Below are positions 28,401 to 35,500 of a DNA stretch of 54,560 nt, in pieces. The stretch lies in the NCBI GenBank assembly GCA_964617455.1, contig CAZTYF010000013.1, positions 1 to 54,560 of the forward strand. Direction: 5' to 3'. A program made the position numbers and the translations under genes. Under the pieces are notes generated by a model. That model did no database searches. It was given only the letters and a program-made list of their open reading frames with translations, and was not told where the DNA came from. Source of the stretch: Monoglobus sp964617455. Lineage in GTDB: Bacteria > Bacillota > Clostridia > Monoglobales > Monoglobaceae. Position 1 is the first letter of the stretch. Each line of letters opens with the position of its first letter.

Positions 28401-28987
28401 TCGATTTCCACAAAATCCTGGCCGGTGGCAAAATCAAATTTCCACAGGGTGTTGTTATTATCCCAAGTGACGGTGGTGTTTCTCGTAACATTCCCCGCAT
28501 CGTCCCATCCGGAGGTTCTTCTGATACGGTCATATTCCATTCCCGTGGGAGTGACCCAGGTGTTGTCCTTATTGCTGGTTCCTCCCAACTGCACCTCAAT
28601 CTGATATGCACCGGCAGGTAAATCCGCCTTGTAAATCAAACCTCCATGATTGGGATAAGCCTCATCATCGCTCAGATGACGACCGGTTTGTTCCGTTACG
28701 GACACACCGTTATCATCGAGTGACAGCAACATACGATTTGGAGTCGTAACACTTCGCTCTTGATCTTTGGGCATAATCATATCGGACTTTCCCACAAAGC
28801 CCTGTTTTTTCTCGGCAGAATAAATAAATTCCGTAATATCCACGGCATCGTTTGCGTATCCCGCGGCAAAGTCAACATTGACGGATGTCAGAGCATCGGT
28901 ATCCTCTGCGGCAAAGACCGTTGCGGGCACAAGAGAAACAAGCATGGACAGGATCAGAGCCATGCAGAGCCATCTTTTTCTTATCAT
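25475..28987 (-). CDS. Exported SGNH-like surface protein with degenerate active site
   Basis: A 1170-residue exported protein, paralogous to the middle of the giant protein at the window start. The ATG at 28987 follows AAAGGAGG; a signal peptide ends near VFA (about residue 26). Order: sugar-binding-like domain (about 35-225), SGNH fold (about 230-480), SLH-like segment, beta-rich domain, InlB-type repeat, second SLH-like segment, Pro/Thr linker, and an unknown C-terminal domain of about 90 residues. The SGNH blocks are altered compared with the paralog: GDST is GGST (Ser240 kept), HND is QGD (Gly308) and DGTH is DGTT (Thr458 replaces the catalytic His). It is therefore unlikely to be an esterase and may be a binding or structural protein. 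It lacks the three C-terminal SLH repeats of the paralog. Confidence 0.88.
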   Translation of the reverse strand: MIRKRWLCMALILSMLVSLVPATVFAAEDTDALTSVNVDFAAGYANDAVDITEFIYSAEKKQGFVGKSDMIMPKDQERSVTTPNRMLLSLDDNGVSVTEQTGRHLSDDEAYPNHGGLIYKADLPAGAYQIEVQLGGTSNKDNTWVTPTGMEYDRIRRTSGWDDAGNVTRNTTVTWDNNNTLWKFDFATGQDFVEIDIEPAELPTMENQQTVTVKSISITPIPVKTPEAGDKPTIFILGGSTEKSYTNDSPYSSWGQVLGYYFDPDKINVVNYSMGGRSMKRSYTEGRFNDILLTGKEGDYVFLTSAQGDEATAFTRYDRGLNCGSPEENNALYRRWLDMYIKAIKVRGMHPILVSPVPRGNGFSLEGQNKPNGFNPDAPGIMREVAIADDEVGYIGLYEGIKEYVAKLGRASSEDGSQSSESGDDPRNEATYIFSSYEAGETPAENSANGVPNADGTTYKPAASKQFARILIEYIHDAANTSDEYNSKEFMKTLFGYLHPAVQTAANDDDWTLPFPEMAADVSQVDVVPGATPLPEDNYYYRDSIERILRIGALKKDSENLFKPNEEITVGDFARGMETVFGLEKGALSNYTLTYSELADKYGPEVEAAAEEPSAEPSAEPSAMPQHNVTINQSDGGVITAYNETQFDQITEDISETAKVGDVIENDFMKVTLPTANFTHGSDDNATFLNSQISPSYIQIRDTNPEKPVKYQAKAAGKLVAYVQYVDNKTIELANDGDGTIQAGYVGGTVNGKGQKIYGEVEFDVEKDTEYTLTARGGNANLFGLRYYSQNYPQSTDVLTVNEGDEVRISAVASPGYLNDKILIDGETKTTEREYRLKVDKDITVSAQYIKEPDFVDTGAIASDAALTREAMGAILYDAYYLKYGKDESGAWNKVDYMRNNGGLPAPGDPDYDLNAIYKGTPYFPLVGWGALTDKDQIAPELYGKVKEAYDLGLMRSEQGIARGAVQLGTVLEPKAKVTRAKAAKTLLFAYILTLPPNEVSQIPQNHATETAEIVPPNPDVDALPYRIEITPTPAPTPTPAPTPVVTPEPSEEPTEAPTEAPPAPTATATATPEPVNPEYPYVISEAAYGPDGTLSVKLDYYGTSEAPAAKLLIGTYDGDSILLSANIYDIKGTEITALNFKKPPIGTVKLFIWNSEKGAKPLSLPKSIE

Positions 28988-29127
28988 TTCGGTTCCTCCT
29001 TTGACACTCAATTTCGGGCATCGGATTCGGTTCGCCGCCCGTTTTGGGGCTTCGATTTCCGAATCGGCTTCCGAATCTCGGCATTTTATTAAAAAAGCAC
29101 AAAATTATAAGCTGTTACACCCATTTA

Positions 29128-29156
29128 ATTATATAGTATTTTGAGAGTTATTGCAA
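29128..29156 (-). promoter_or_regulatory. Promoter of the degenerate SGNH gene
   Basis: Minus-strand TTGCAA (29156-29151) and a perfect TATAAT (29133-29128) are separated by 17 bp. The leader would be about 135 nt. Confidence 0.65.
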
Positions 29157-29189
29157 GACAAAATTCAAAATTTTTCGGACAAATTTTTC

Positions 29190-29220
29190 AAAAAAATCCC
29201 CTCCTGAGAGGAGGAGGGGG
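29190..29220 (-). terminator. folD: Terminator after folD
   Basis: On the minus strand CCCCTCCT pairs with AGGAGGGG, followed by ATTTTTTT. It starts just after the folD stop codon. Confidence 0.8.
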
Positions 29221-29223
29221 TGT

Positions 29224-30075
29224 TTATTTCTTCATATGGTTTTTCGAGGCGGTAACCGTGTTTTTCATCAGCATGGCTATGGTCATGGGACCGACGCCTC
29301 CGGGGACCGGTGTTATGGCTCCCGCAACGGGGAACACGGCGTCGAAATCCACATCGCCGCAGAGTTTTCCGTTTTCGTCCCTGTCCATGCCCACATCGAT
29401 AACCACAGCGCCGGGTTTTACCATATCGGCTTTGACAAATTTCGCAATGCCCACGGCAGCCACCAAAATGTCCGCCCTTTTGGTGATTTCACCGAGGTTT
29501 TGAGTGTGGGAGTGGCAGACGGTCACCGTTCCGTTTTCGTGCAAAAGGAGCATTGACATGGGCTTTCCCACTATGTTGCTGCGTCCGATGACGACGCAGT
29601 TCTTCCCGTCAACGGAGACACCGCTTTCCCGAATGAGTTCCATAATTCCCGCCGGGGTGCAGGGGAGCAATTCGAAATTGCCGATCATAATCTTTCCCAC
29701 ATTCACCGGATGGAAGGCGTCAACATCCTTGTCGGGCCTGATGTTGTTTATGATAATGCTGTCGTCAAGGTGCTTTGGCAGGGGCAGCTGAACCAAAATT
29801 CCGTCGATTTTGTCGTCCCGATTGAGCGTATCCACCAGGGCCAAGAGTTCCGCCTCGGAGGTATTTTCGGGCAGCATATGCATTTCGGAATATATGCCCA
29901 GCTCCTCGCAGGCCTTTTCCTTGTTGCGCACATAGACCTTGGAGGCCGAATCATCTCCCACCAAGACTACGGCAAGACCGGTGGTTTTGCCCTTGGCCTT
30001 AAGCTCCGCCGTTTCGATTTTGAGTTCCTCTTTTATCCTTGCCGACACCGTTTTTCCGCTGAGAATTTTTGCCAT
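29224..30075 (-). CDS. folD: Methylenetetrahydrofolate dehydrogenase / cyclohydrolase
   Basis: A 283-residue bifunctional enzyme interconverting 5,10-methylene-, methenyl- and 10-formyl-tetrahydrofolate in one-carbon metabolism. Seen: the catalytic YVRNKEKACEELGI segment (Tyr and Lys), KDVDAFHPVNVGK, the nucleotide-binding GRSNIVGKPMS and the C-terminal PGGVGPMTIAML. Length is typical. The ATG at 30075 follows GGAGGAAAAGT. The 5' end overlaps the last 77 bp of ygiQ in another frame, so the two are probably cotranscribed. A terminator follows directly. Confidence 0.96.
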   Translation of the reverse strand: MAKILSGKTVSARIKEELKIETAELKAKGKTTGLAVVLVGDDSASKVYVRNKEKACEELGIYSEMHMLPENTSEAELLALVDTLNRDDKIDGILVQLPLPKHLDDSIIINNIRPDKDVDAFHPVNVGKIMIGNFELLPCTPAGIMELIRESGVSVDGKNCVVIGRSNIVGKPMSMLLLHENGTVTVCHSHTQNLGEITKRADILVAAVGIAKFVKADMVKPGAVVIDVGMDRDENGKLCGDVDFDAVFPVAGAITPVPGGVGPMTIAMLMKNTVTASKNHMKK

Positions 30076-31921
30076 TACTTTTCCTCCCGTGCTCGTTCTC
30101 GGCATTTTTGCCGTTGTATTTGTTATAGGGTTTTATCAAACACCTTTTATCATAGCCTATCAAATCCCTGCGGCCCGCCTTGATTAGGGCTTTTTTGACC
30201 AAATCGTAATTTTTCGGGTCTCTGTATCGGAGCAGGGCCCGCTGCATCTGCTTTTCCTCATAGGATTTGGGCACATACACCGGCTCCATGGTTCTCGGGT
30301 CAATGCCCGTGTGATACATACAGGTCGAAATGCTGCCGGGGGTGGGATAAAAATCCTGAACCTGGGTGGGGCTTATGCTCTTGTCCCGCAGGTATTCGGC
30401 AAGGCTTACGGCGTCCTTGAGAGTGCAGCCCGGGTGGGATGACATCAAATAGGGCACGACATACTGCTCCTTGCCGCATTCGCTGTTTATCTCGTCAAAC
30501 TTTTTCAGGAATTTTTCATATACGGAATGCTTCGGTTTGCCCATATAATACAAAACATCGTCCGAGATATGCTCCGGAGCAACCCTCAACTGGCCGCTGA
30601 TATGATGGGCGGTGAGCTCCCGCAGGAAGGTGTCGTCCTTGTCGGCAAGCACATAGTCAAACCTGATGCCGCTGCGGACGAAGACCTTTTTAACGCCCGG
30701 AACTCGGCGAATCGCCTTGAGCAGCTCCGTGTAGTCCTCGTGGTCAGCATTAAGATTCGGGCAGGGTTTCGGAAACAGGCACTGCCTGTCTTTGCACAGG
30801 CCCCGCTCCTTTTGCTCGGCGCAGGAGGGGTGGCGGAAATCGGCCGTGGGCCCGCCCACATCGTGGATATAGCCTTTGAAATTTTCCCGTTTGGTGAGCC
30901 CTGTCACCTCTCGGATTATTGAGTCTCGGCTCCGAGCCGTCACCGTCCTGCCCTGGTGAAGGGTGAGGGCGCAAAAGTTACAGCCCCCGAAGCAGCCTCG
31001 GCAGGAGGTTACGGAAAACTCCACCTCTTTGATGGCGGGCACTCCGCCGAATTTTTCATAGGATGGGTGATAGGTTCCCGCATAGGGCAGCTCATAGACG
31101 CCGTCCAGCTCCCTTTGGGAGAGAGGCTCCCCGGGCGGGTTTTGCACAACGAATCTGTCCTGGTCAAGCTGAACCAAGGGCCTTCCCCGAACAGGGTCCT
31201 GCTCCTCATACTGCAACTTTGTGGCAAGGGCATACCTGTATTTATCCTCCGCAACTTCCCCATAGGAGGGGAGCATAACACTGCCCTTCGGCAGGGCGGA
31301 CGAATCTTTCTCCATATAGACGGAGCCCCGAACGTTCTTTATTTCGGAGACGGGCACGCCTGCGTCCAAGAGCCCGGCTATTTCCGCAACCGAACGCTCT
31401 CCCATTCCGAAGGTGAGCAAATCGGCGCCGCTGTCCGACAAAATGCTTCTGCGGACTTTGTCGCTGTGATAGTCATAATGGGCAAAACGGCGGAGGCTCG
31501 CCTCTATGCCGCCTATTATAATCGGCACATCGCCGTATGCCTCCCGAATTCTGTTGCAATACACAATATCCGCCCGGTCGGGGCGCTTGCCGGCAACGCC
31601 GCCGGGGGAATACATATCTTCATTTCGGATTTTCTTTGCGGCCGTATATCTGTTCACCATAGGGTCTATATTGCCGGAGGTGACCAGAAAGCCCAGGCGG
31701 GGCCTTCCCAAGGCCGTAAAATCCTTGCAACCGTGCCAATCGGGCTGGGATATTATACCCACGGTGAAGCCGCAGCTCTCCAAAACACGGGAGATGATGG
31801 CGTGACCGAAACTTGAGTGGTCCACATAGGCATCCCCAATCACGTATACAAAATCAAGCTGCTCTATACCCCGCGCTTTCATATCGTCCGTCGAAACGGG
31901 CAAAAAATCACCGATGTTCAT
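29999..31921 (-). CDS. ygiQ: YgiQ family radical SAM protein
   Basis: A 640-residue radical S-adenosylmethionine protein of unknown reaction. The N-terminal part has FLPVSTDDMKARG and GDAYVDHSSFGHAI, typical of YgiQ. The iron-sulfur site is CRGCFGGCNFC (CxxxCxxC) in the middle, followed by the TIM-barrel and a YgiQ-specific C-terminal part (DFYPTPGSISTCMYHTG). The ATG at 31921 is the family-like start. It has no ribosome binding site and lies exactly where transcription should begin from the promoter 31928-31956, which suggests a leaderless mRNA. The last 30 residues are Asn/Lys/Arg-rich and overlap folD by 77 bp. Confidence 0.92.
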   Translation of the reverse strand: MNIGDFLPVSTDDMKARGIEQLDFVYVIGDAYVDHSSFGHAIISRVLESCGFTVGIISQPDWHGCKDFTALGRPRLGFLVTSGNIDPMVNRYTAAKKIRNEDMYSPGGVAGKRPDRADIVYCNRIREAYGDVPIIIGGIEASLRRFAHYDYHSDKVRRSILSDSGADLLTFGMGERSVAEIAGLLDAGVPVSEIKNVRGSVYMEKDSSALPKGSVMLPSYGEVAEDKYRYALATKLQYEEQDPVRGRPLVQLDQDRFVVQNPPGEPLSQRELDGVYELPYAGTYHPSYEKFGGVPAIKEVEFSVTSCRGCFGGCNFCALTLHQGRTVTARSRDSIIREVTGLTKRENFKGYIHDVGGPTADFRHPSCAEQKERGLCKDRQCLFPKPCPNLNADHEDYTELLKAIRRVPGVKKVFVRSGIRFDYVLADKDDTFLRELTAHHISGQLRVAPEHISDDVLYYMGKPKHSVYEKFLKKFDEINSECGKEQYVVPYLMSSHPGCTLKDAVSLAEYLRDKSISPTQVQDFYPTPGSISTCMYHTGIDPRTMEPVYVPKSYEEKQMQRALLRYRDPKNYDLVKKALIKAGRRDLIGYDKRCLIKPYNKYNGKNAENEHGRKSNGKNSQRKNGVGKDKRGTQNRNGGA

Positions 31922-31927
31922 AGGTGT

Positions 31928-31956
31928 ATTATAACATCCCAAGCCGAACAAGTCAA
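31928..31956 (-). promoter_or_regulatory. Near-consensus promoter of ygiQ-folD
   Basis: Minus-strand TTGACT (31956-31951) and TATAAT (31933-31928) are spaced by 17 bp. Only ACACCT separates the -10 element from the ATG, so the first transcribed base is expected at or next to the start codon. Confidence 0.75.
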
Positions 31957-31973
31957 CAGAAATCGAAAAGTCC

Positions 31974-32501
31974 TCAATCCAGGTAGGTCACTTGAGTGTC
32001 TTCCTCATAGGTGTGAGGCTCCTTTTCGGAGGCCTTATAGCCGACTGCGATGGCAATTTCATAGACGTATCCCTCCGGGAAATTCAGGGCCTTATTGAAA
32101 TATTCGCTTTTCTCCCCCCGCAGAGCATCGTAAATACAGCCTATGATAACGCTGCCAAGGCCCAAATCCTCGGCCGCCAGGGCAATATTCTCCACTGCGA
32201 TTCCCGCATCCACAGGGCTCCATTTGAAGGCGCTCTCCGCACCGAGAATTATAACCGTGGGGGCATCATAGTAAAAGTTTTGAGCGGGCTCTTCCTCTCT
32301 CAGACGGTTTTTTTCCGCCTCTATTTCCCCCAAAATCGGGTTTGACGACTTGAGGACGGAAAAATGTATCTCCCGACGGTTGGTGGCGGTGGGTGCCTGC
32401 AAGCCCGCATGAATGAGCGTTTGAATCTCTTGCTCGCTTAGGGGACGGCCGCTGTAGCTCCGAGTGGAGCTCCTCTGTTTTATGATTTCCAATGTGTTCA
32501 T
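31974..32501 (-). CDS. Nitroreductase family protein
   Basis: A 175-residue FMN-dependent oxidoreductase fold. It starts with the family's RSSTRSYSGRPLSEQEI motif (flavin phosphate binding) and has QAPTATNRR and the AAEDLGLGSVIIGC segment near residue 110. Such enzymes reduce nitro compounds, quinones or flavins with NAD(P)H; the natural substrate is unknown. AAGGAGG lies 7 bp before the ATG. It is 77 bp after the HD-domain gene and probably shares its promoter. Confidence 0.9.
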   Translation of the reverse strand: MNTLEIIKQRSSTRSYSGRPLSEQEIQTLIHAGLQAPTATNRREIHFSVLKSSNPILGEIEAEKNRLREEEPAQNFYYDAPTVIILGAESAFKWSPVDAGIAVENIALAAEDLGLGSVIIGCIYDALRGEKSEYFNKALNFPEGYVYEIAIAVGYKASEKEPHTYEEDTQVTYLD

Positions 32502-32578
32502 GACAGAACCTCCTTTTGAATATTTTGAATATGGATTTTTAAGGCCCTAAGGCCGTTTTATCGGGCAAGACACGGGTT

Positions 32579-33151
32579 TTATATCTCGGAATATTTTTCC
32601 TCGCAGCTCCTCATGGCGAGAATTGTTCGGCTGATTAAATCGTCAAGGTCCCAGCCCAGCATCTCGGCTCCCCGCTCAATCACTTCTCGGGAACATCCTG
32701 CGGCAAAGTTCTTGCTCTTGTATTTTTTCTTAACGGATTTGAGCTCCAAGTCGGACACGCTTTTGGAGGGGCGCATAATCGCAGCGGCACCGATAAGTCC
32801 CGTGAGTTCGTCAACCGCATACAGGACCTTTTCCATTTCGTGTTCGGGTTTGATGTCCACCGTGAGCTTATATCCGTGGCTGGCAACTCCGTGAATCAGC
32901 CTTTCGCTTGCGCCGTAATCCCGCAGGATTTCCTGCACTTTGATACAGTGCTCGTCGGGATAGGCTTCAAAATCCAAATCGTGGAGCAGGCCCACAATAC
33001 CCCAGAATTCCTCCTCATCGCCGTAGCCCAGCTCTTTCGCAAAATATCTCATAACGCCTTCCACCGTAACGGCGTGCCTCCGATGAAAAGCCTCCTTGTT
33101 CCATTTGCACAGCAGTTCCCATGCTTCATCCCTTGTCATTGTTTTTGACAT
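32579..33151 (-). CDS. HD-domain metal-dependent phosphohydrolase
   Basis: A 190-residue cytoplasmic protein of the HD superfamily. The HD motif is in GLLHDLDFEAYP near residue 60; upstream His (RRHAVTVEGVMRYFA) and a downstream His/Asp (ASHGYK, AVDELTGLI) complete a likely metal site. This subgroup is widely annotated as hydrolase in Clostridia without a known substrate. GAAAGGAAGATGGG precedes the ATG. It is the first gene of a short operon with the nitroreductase. Confidence 0.88.
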   Translation of the reverse strand: MSKTMTRDEAWELLCKWNKEAFHRRHAVTVEGVMRYFAKELGYGDEEEFWGIVGLLHDLDFEAYPDEHCIKVQEILRDYGASERLIHGVASHGYKLTVDIKPEHEMEKVLYAVDELTGLIGAAAIMRPSKSVSDLELKSVKKKYKSKNFAAGCSREVIERGAEMLGWDLDDLISRTILAMRSCEEKYSEI

Positions 33152-33229
33152 ATTCCCATCTTCCTTTCTTCACGGCAATCCCCGGGATTAATTTACGTAA
33201 AACTTATGTATTTTGTATGTTTTAAGACA

Positions 33230-33258
33230 AGTATATATTGCGGCGGCAGCTTTGTCAA
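33230..33258 (-). promoter_or_regulatory. Promoter of the HD-domain / nitroreductase genes
   Basis: Minus-strand perfect TTGACA (33258-33253) and TATACT (33235-33230) with 17-bp spacing, about 80 bp before the start codon. Confidence 0.65.
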
Positions 33259-33544
33259 GGGGATATAGGGAAATACTATATCCGCATTTATCCGCATTTT
33301 GAGGGTCCCCGGTCTCTCCTTTGCCTGCCGTAGGGGGATTTTTCGGTATACGGGCCTTTTGCGCCAATCGATGTCCCGATTGAAAAGTCGGCACGCTGCG
33401 GCACTTTTTATGTGGTATAATGTATATATACCAAAGGTCGGGGGACTGCTTGATTCGGATTGATGCGAGGGGTCTTATTACCGCCTAATCGGTCGGAAAG
33501 CAACGACGCATTTTGATTGGTGCCGGAGAAAACCCTCTTGAGGG

Positions 33545-33802
33545 TACGACAAAAATGTCGCAGGGTACGACAAAATTGTCGCAGGGGTACGACAGAAATG
33601 TCACGGGAGGTACGACAGAAATGTCGCAGGGGTACGACAGAAATGTCGCAGGGGTACGACAGATATGTCACGGGGGTACGACAAATATGTCACAGGGGTA
33701 TGACAAAATTGTCACAGGGGTACGACAGATATGTCACGGGGGTACGACAAATATGTCGCAGGGGTACGACAGAATTGTCGCAGGGGGTACGACAAAAATG
33801 TC
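33545..33802 (+). repeat. Array C: twelve 22-bp iteron-like palindromic repeats
   Basis: Cores of the form TACGACANNNNTGTC start at 33545, 33566, 33588, 33611, 33633, 33655, 33677, 33699, 33721, 33743, 33765 and 33788. Spacing is 22 bp, with one 21 and two 23. Arms GACA/TGTC are kept in all copies, while the four central bases vary (AAAA, AAAT, GAAA, GATA, AATA, GAAT). The unit ends RCAGGGG or RCGGGGG. Confidence 0.92.
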
Positions 33803-33880
33803 ACACAGAATAGATAATAGAATAAATAAAAGAATAGATAAGAGAATAAGAGAGAGAGTAATTCTCAATTTTTAATTCCG
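33803..33880 (+). repeat. A/T- and purine-rich tail of array C
   Basis: Short imperfect repeats of AGAATAGATAA / AATAAATAAA run into AGAATAAGAGAGAG (33843-33856), then TAATTCTCAATTTTT. The same 14-base block and a similar continuation follow array A. Confidence 0.75.
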
Positions 33881-33953
33881 TTATCGGGAAGTTCAACTCC
33901 GTTTGTAACGAATTATATGCGGTTGGGAAATTGGCTAAGCTTTGGCCTTAAGA

Positions 33954-33973
33954 GCAAAACGAGCCAAGAGGCG
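33954..33973 (-). repeat. Fragment of the dispersed repeat
   Basis: This 20-bp stretch is the exact reverse complement of 25189-25208 (the CGCCTCTTGGCTCGTTTTGC part of the element near hsdM). Confidence 0.7.
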
Positions 33974-34027
33974 CACTGCGACGTCTATGGGGGGTTTATG
34001 CTTGTGTTTTTTGGGCAATTTTACATA

Positions 34028-34056
34028 TTTACAAAGGATTGACTGTATGGTATAGT
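34028..34056 (+). promoter_or_regulatory. Probable promoter of the AraC-type regulator
   Basis: TTTACA (34028-34033) and TATAGT (34051-34056) with a 17-bp spacer, about 97 bp before the chosen start. Confidence 0.5.
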
Positions 34057-34152
34057 ATTAAAACAGTTAAAATAGAAAGCTGTGATTTGTAAAAAAACAA
34101 ACATATGCTATCGAATTATTGCGAAAATTTATATAATAAAGGCGGCTATGGT

Positions 34153-35379
34153 ATGAATTCGGAACCTTACGATATCAGGGCCCATCAAAAGGCTCAAATA
34201 ACCACATTGGAGCATCAAAATGCTCTTGTCAAGAGAGAAAAATTTATAAGGCGGCTTATGCTGGGGAGCATAGATTTCAATCCCAAAGTTTCGGCGGAAC
34301 TGGGGATAAGGTTCGCATCCCGATATTTCACGGTTATTCTCGTGCGGGTGAACCGCAAGGATGTGGCTCTGTCCGACATCCCCAACATAGTCTATGCCAT
34401 ACGCAACATAGGCGAGGAACTGTACGGGGCCTATTCCGAGTGCTACGGTGCGGAACTTGAGGCAATGACCATCGGGTTTTTATGCAGCCACGGGCAGAAT
34501 CCGGCCTTCATTGAGGAGCAGTCTCGGGATTTGAAGCGGCACATAAAGGAACTGTTCGGCATAAATGCCACCCTTTCCTTTTGCTCTTCCGGCGACTGCA
34601 CGGCCGACGACTGCTCAAAGCTTTGCAAAAAAGCCCGCCACGCCATGCTCTACAGGCTTTCCTTCGAGCCCTATTCCATTATCGATTACAAGGACACGGT
34701 TTCCATGTCCCGTCTCAGCTGTGAGTATCCTCTGCTTCTTGAGCGGGAAATATCGGAGTGCATTCGGTCCAATGACAAAGAGGCTCTCAAAGCCGCCATC
34801 GATTCCTTTATCGGAACAATCGACAATATGTCCTATGACACCATTGTGCTCCACACCGCAAGGCTGCTCCTTGGGATAAACGGAATGATTGGGAGCGGAG
34901 AGGGGATCGATTTGCCCGAGGGCAGCATAATAGAGGCCCTCACATCCCTTGAGTCCGTGGACGACCTTGAGGAATTTGTGAATGACTGCTGCGAAAAAGT
35001 GATGAACATCATCTGCGAATCAAAATCCGACACCAAGAAAGAGTTCATCGTGCAATCCATTTTGAATTACATAAACGAAAACTACACCGACTCATCCCTG
35101 TCCGTGGAAGTTATCGCGGCGGGAGTGAATCGGAGCTCCAATTACATAAGGAGCATTTTCAAAAAAAGCCGAGGCATATCGATTTCGGAATATCTGACCC
35201 GCAAAAGATTTGACCAGGTTTGCAAAATGCTGATTGAGACCAACTTAAGCGCAAGAGACATAGGCAAGGAAGTGGGATTAAACTCCGGGAGCTACTTCTA
35301 TACGGCTTTTAAAAAATACACGGGAATGACTCCGGATGCATACCGAAAGGCCCACAAGGCGCAAAATCTTGAGATGTAA
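34153..35379 (+). CDS. AraC family transcriptional regulator
   Basis: A 408-residue DNA-binding regulator. The last 100 residues are a double helix-turn-helix AraC domain (VEVIAAGVNRSSNYIRSIFKKSRG, then ARDIGKEVGLNSGSYFYTAFKKYTG). The first 300 residues have no receiver or membrane segment and resemble the middle region of YesN-type regulators, so the signal sensed is unknown. I chose ATG 34153 after AAAGGCGG; an ATG at 34105 in the same frame would add 16 residues but has no clear ribosome binding site. It lies 121 bp before the polysaccharide O-acetylation pair and may regulate it. Confidence 0.88.
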   Translation: MNSEPYDIRAHQKAQITTLEHQNALVKREKFIRRLMLGSIDFNPKVSAELGIRFASRYFTVILVRVNRKDVALSDIPNIVYAIRNIGEELYGAYSECYGAELEAMTIGFLCSHGQNPAFIEEQSRDLKRHIKELFGINATLSFCSSGDCTADDCSKLCKKARHAMLYRLSFEPYSIIDYKDTVSMSRLSCEYPLLLEREISECIRSNDKEALKAAIDSFIGTIDNMSYDTIVLHTARLLLGINGMIGSGEGIDLPEGSIIEALTSLESVDDLEEFVNDCCEKVMNIICESKSDTKKEFIVQSILNYINENYTDSSLSVEVIAAGVNRSSNYIRSIFKKSRGISISEYLTRKRFDQVCKMLIETNLSARDIGKEVGLNSGSYFYTAFKKYTGMTPDAYRKAHKAQNLEM

Positions 35380-35409
35380 CCCGCCGTCTGCGGGTCCGAA
35401 TCAAAAGAT

Positions 35410-35438
35410 TTGACTTTTTTGCAAAAAAGTGCTATAAT
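35410..35438 (+). promoter_or_regulatory. Strong promoter of the MBOAT-DHHW operon with internal palindrome
   Basis: TTGACT (35410-35415) and a perfect TATAAT (35433-35438) are spaced by 17 bp. The perfect 18-bp palindrome ACTTTTTTGCAAAAAAGT (35413-35430) fills the spacer and could be an operator. Confidence 0.7.
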
Positions 35439-35500
35439 TTTGCGGTGATGTAATACGGGCGTGCCGGCTGGGCACCGTAACAAAAAATCGGAGAGAGAAA

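Larger units (their letters stand above)
33259..34027. other. Non-coding region around array C
   Basis: Between the HD-gene promoter and the AraC-gene promoter I find no supportable gene. The region contains a 12-unit tandem array, its A/T- and purine-rich tail, and a 20-bp copy of a dispersed repeat at 33954-33973. All frames are open across the array only because the repeat unit lacks stop codons. Confidence 0.7.

Noticed and set aside
33545..33802. Possible CRISPR array
   Set aside because: The period is 22 bp and the four central bases vary little; there are no unique spacers of 25-40 bp and no cas genes nearby.
33513..33875. 120-residue open reading frame over array C
   Set aside because: It is made entirely of translated repeats; all three frames are open, the unit is 22 bp (not a multiple of 3), and there is no ribosome binding site.
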